Source: Allokutzneria sp. A3M-2-11 16
Lineage (GTDB): Bacteria; Actinomycetota; Actinomycetes; Mycobacteriales; Pseudonocardiaceae
NCBI RefSeq assembly: GCF_024213555.1
Contig: NZ_JANAVO010000001.1
Span: forward strand, 3,224,001-3,288,000
Direction of reading: 5' to 3'
Length of the DNA: 64,000 nt
The translations under genes were made by a program, and so were the position numbers. Under the pieces are notes generated by a model. It was not told the DNA's origin, did no database searches, and saw only the letters and a list, made by a program, of their open reading frames with translations. This document shows, piece by piece, positions 62,384 to 64,000 of this stretch (position 1 is the stretch's first letter; each line of letters opens with the position of its first letter).

Positions 62384-63843
62384 CCGGCGGTGCGGGTGCC
62401 GAAGAGGGAGTGCATGCACGCCACCAGGCTGCGGGCCTGCACGTTGACGTAGTGGCTGTGCCGCAACAGTCCTACCAGCTGGTGCAGCGGGAGCCAGCGG
62501 TGGTCAGGGTGGTCGTCCAGGTCCACGTCCTCTTCGGTCTCCACCACCAGGTACCGGGTCCTGGCGTGGTAGAAGCGACCGCCTTCCTCGGAAAGCATTG
62601 TGTCGTAACGGATCTGCTCCGGTGGCGCGGTGCGCAGCGTGTCGAGGAACGGCAACCGGTCGCTCGGCGGCATGTGCATGTAGTTGTCCACGGTGCACTG
62701 CACGGTCGGGGCCAGCTCCACCACGTCCAGGTAGCCGGGCTCGACGCGGGCGTGCACCAGGGCGTGCAGGACGCCGCCGAACTGCTTGACCAGGAAGGCG
62801 GAGAGCCCGTCCCCGCTGGGCTCCAGCATCGGCTGGGACCACTGCAGCACCTCGCGCCCGCCCGCGCGCACGTCCACGCCGATCACGTTGAAGAAGCGGC
62901 CGGTCACGTGCGAGATGCCCGCGTCGGTGTGCTTCCACTGGTCGATTCCCTTGAGGGGAACGCGGTTCGCGGTGATGTCGTGCCGGGTGCGGGCGCCGGT
63001 GATCCAGCTGAGGATCTCGTCGGTGGTGTGCACCGCGCCCTCGCTCTCCGTGCAGGAGCGCATGATCGACGTGGTGAAGGCGTCGCGCTCGGCAGCGGGG
63101 AGCAGCGTCGCGAGGTCGGTGCCGGAGAACGGCAGGCAGGACAGCACGGTGCGCGCGTCCATGTTCACCAGGTCGTCCTCGCCGAGCAGCTGGTGCAGCT
63201 GACCCAGCGTCAGCCAGCAGAAGTCCTCCAGCAGCTCGACGTCCTCGGTGACCTCGACGACCATGTTGCGGTTGCGCTTCTGGAAGAACCAGGAGCCCTG
63301 CTCGGACTGGAGCACGTCCGCGATCACCTTGTGCCGCTTGGTGTCCATGAAGTAGTCGAGGTAGGGGACCGGCTTTCCCTTGTGCACCCGGGTGTAGTTG
63401 CTGCGGGTCGCCTGCACGGTGGGCGAGAGCTGGACGCCGTTGCAGTTGCCGGGCTCCACCTTGCCCTGCATCAGGCAGTGCAGGACACCGTCGAACTCCT
63501 TGACGACGATGCCCAGGATGCCGATCTCCGGCTGGTTGATGATCGGCTGCGCCCAGTGCTCCACCCAGTGCCCCGGCCTGCTGATCTCCAGGCCCTCCAC
63601 CACGAAGAACTTCCCGCTGGCGTGGCCGATGTTGCCGGTGACCGGGTCGGCGGACCAGTTCGCCAGGCGGTCCAGCGGGACGCGGTCCACCTCGGTGTAG
63701 TTGCGGGTCCCGCAGTCCTCGAACCACGTGCGGAAGTCGGCGAGGGAGGTGCGGCCGTCGACGGTCAGCGCGGACTCGGCGATCCGCAGCGCGATGGTGG
63801 CGTCCGCGGTTCGCAGTGGCACGTGGGTCGAAGTCTCGGTCAC
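62380..63843 (-). CDS. NDP-hexose 2,3-dehydratase
   Basis: A 487-aa enzyme that removes the C-2 hydroxyl of dTDP-4-keto-6-deoxyglucose, the first committed step to 2-deoxysugars (EvaA, TylX3, DnmT family). It consists of two similar halves. Each contains FFxV..(V)xxxxREVxxWxQPM/I-type segments (VLQWSQPMLEP; WVEHWAQPIINQP), a VVKEFDGVLHCLMQGKVEPG or LVKQFGGVLHALVHARVEPG block, and VELAPTVQCT/VQLSPTVQAT. GTG 63843 has AGGA 8 nt upstream and gives a normal length. It faces the right edge divergently, where more sugar genes are expected. Confidence 0.94.
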   Translation of the reverse strand: MTETSTHVPLRTADATIALRIAESALTVDGRTSLADFRTWFEDCGTRNYTEVDRVPLDRLANWSADPVTGNIGHASGKFFVVEGLEISRPGHWVEHWAQPIINQPEIGILGIVVKEFDGVLHCLMQGKVEPGNCNGVQLSPTVQATRSNYTRVHKGKPVPYLDYFMDTKRHKVIADVLQSEQGSWFFQKRNRNMVVEVTEDVELLEDFCWLTLGQLHQLLGEDDLVNMDARTVLSCLPFSGTDLATLLPAAERDAFTTSIMRSCTESEGAVHTTDEILSWITGARTRHDITANRVPLKGIDQWKHTDAGISHVTGRFFNVIGVDVRAGGREVLQWSQPMLEPSGDGLSAFLVKQFGGVLHALVHARVEPGYLDVVELAPTVQCTVDNYMHMPPSDRLPFLDTLRTAPPEQIRYDTMLSEEGGRFYHARTRYLVVETEEDVDLDDHPDHRWLPLHQLVGLLRHSHYVNVQARSLVACMHSLFGTRTAG

Positions 63844-63958
63844 GGGATAGTCCTTCGTCCGCTGGCGATCACGTGGAATAGCACCGTTATCCGTAAGCCA
63901 ATTTCGTGGCCCCACCTTATGGTGAATTCATATATGGGCGAGCGCGGGCCGCGAAGAA

Positions 63959-64000
63959 TAGGGGTGGGGTTAGGGGGCGTGAAAGTGATCAAACGGATAC
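63959..64000 (+). promoter_or_regulatory. TAGGGG repeats and possible start of the next gene
   Basis: TAGGGGT (63959-63965) and TAGGGG (63971-63976) lie 12 nt apart in the region divergent from the 2,3-dehydratase. A GTG at 63979 directly after AGGGGG opens a frame (VKVIKRI) that runs off the window, so a rightward gene may start here. CACC-TTAT-GGTG at 63913-63924 and CATATA at 63930-63935 are further promoter-like elements. Confidence 0.3.

Overview
The window is high-GC actinobacterial DNA. GTG and TTG starts, TTA codons in a few regulatory or accessory genes, F420-type oxidoreductases, LAL and NarL-type LuxR regulators, a DUF222-HNH gene and a calerythrin-like EF-hand pair all point to a Pseudonocardiales-type actinomycete. 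That assignment is inferred from gene content; no rRNA is present.

Layout. 1-6.2 kb: the 3' end of a serine hydrolase, an LLM-class oxidoreductase, a deoxysugar-type C-methyltransferase on the minus strand, and a coupled pair of secreted proteins (the second an alpha/beta hydrolase), then a SEC-C protein. 6.2-15.3 kb: mostly housekeeping, with an L,D-transpeptidase lipoprotein, tRNA-Lys(CTT), tRNA-His(GTG), oligoribonuclease, a two-gene bacterial PH-domain membrane operon, a fatty-acyl reductase plus acyl-CoA ligase operon, and a GNAT operon. 15.5-23.9 kb: a frameshifted PL6 polysaccharide lyase, a UGT-type glycosyltransferase, a TPR membrane protein, a terpene synthase/P450 pair, and a DUF222-HNH gene bracketed by two inverted copies of a 95-nt hairpin repeat. 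23.3-31.6 kb: a TetR/amidohydrolase divergent pair, two sugar/alcohol-metabolism-like genes, a DUF998 protein, a type II thioesterase plus Sfp-type PPTase, a secreted GH5 enzyme and a 30-bp tandem repeat array. 31.6-46.4 kb: MFS/MarR, a glycosyltransferase with a TTG start, two LuxR-type regulators, two tandem secreted subtilisin-like proteases (one frameshifted), a membrane protein and an aldo/keto reductase.

47-64 kb looks like one flank of a glycosylated polyketide gene cluster. It has a LAL regulator whose second codon is TTA, an ABC exporter with its own two-component system, and a crotonyl-CoA carboxylase/reductase with all four CO2-binding positions. A tandem 3-hydroxyacyl-CoA dehydrogenase, a deoxysugar aminotransferase, an EryCIII-type glycosyltransferase and an NDP-hexose 2,3-dehydratase complete it. 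Together they would supply ethylmalonyl-CoA and make and attach a 2,3-dideoxy-3-amino sugar. The C-methyltransferase at 1.7-2.9 kb, the thioesterase/PPTase and a second glycosyltransferase may serve the same product. No polyketide synthase or early dTDP-sugar genes are visible, so the core should lie beyond the right edge.

The least expected structure is non-coding. Three unrelated families of hairpin repeats sit just after stop codons (at 35.7, 59.9 and 61.6 kb; at 29.3 and 50.1 kb; at 21.6 and 23.2 kb). A 10-unit 30-bp tandem array follows the GH5 gene. A short interrupted palindrome, GTCCA-NNN-TGGAC, recurs inside unrelated coding sequences far more often than base composition predicts. 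All calls come from reading sequence and translations; no database search was run.
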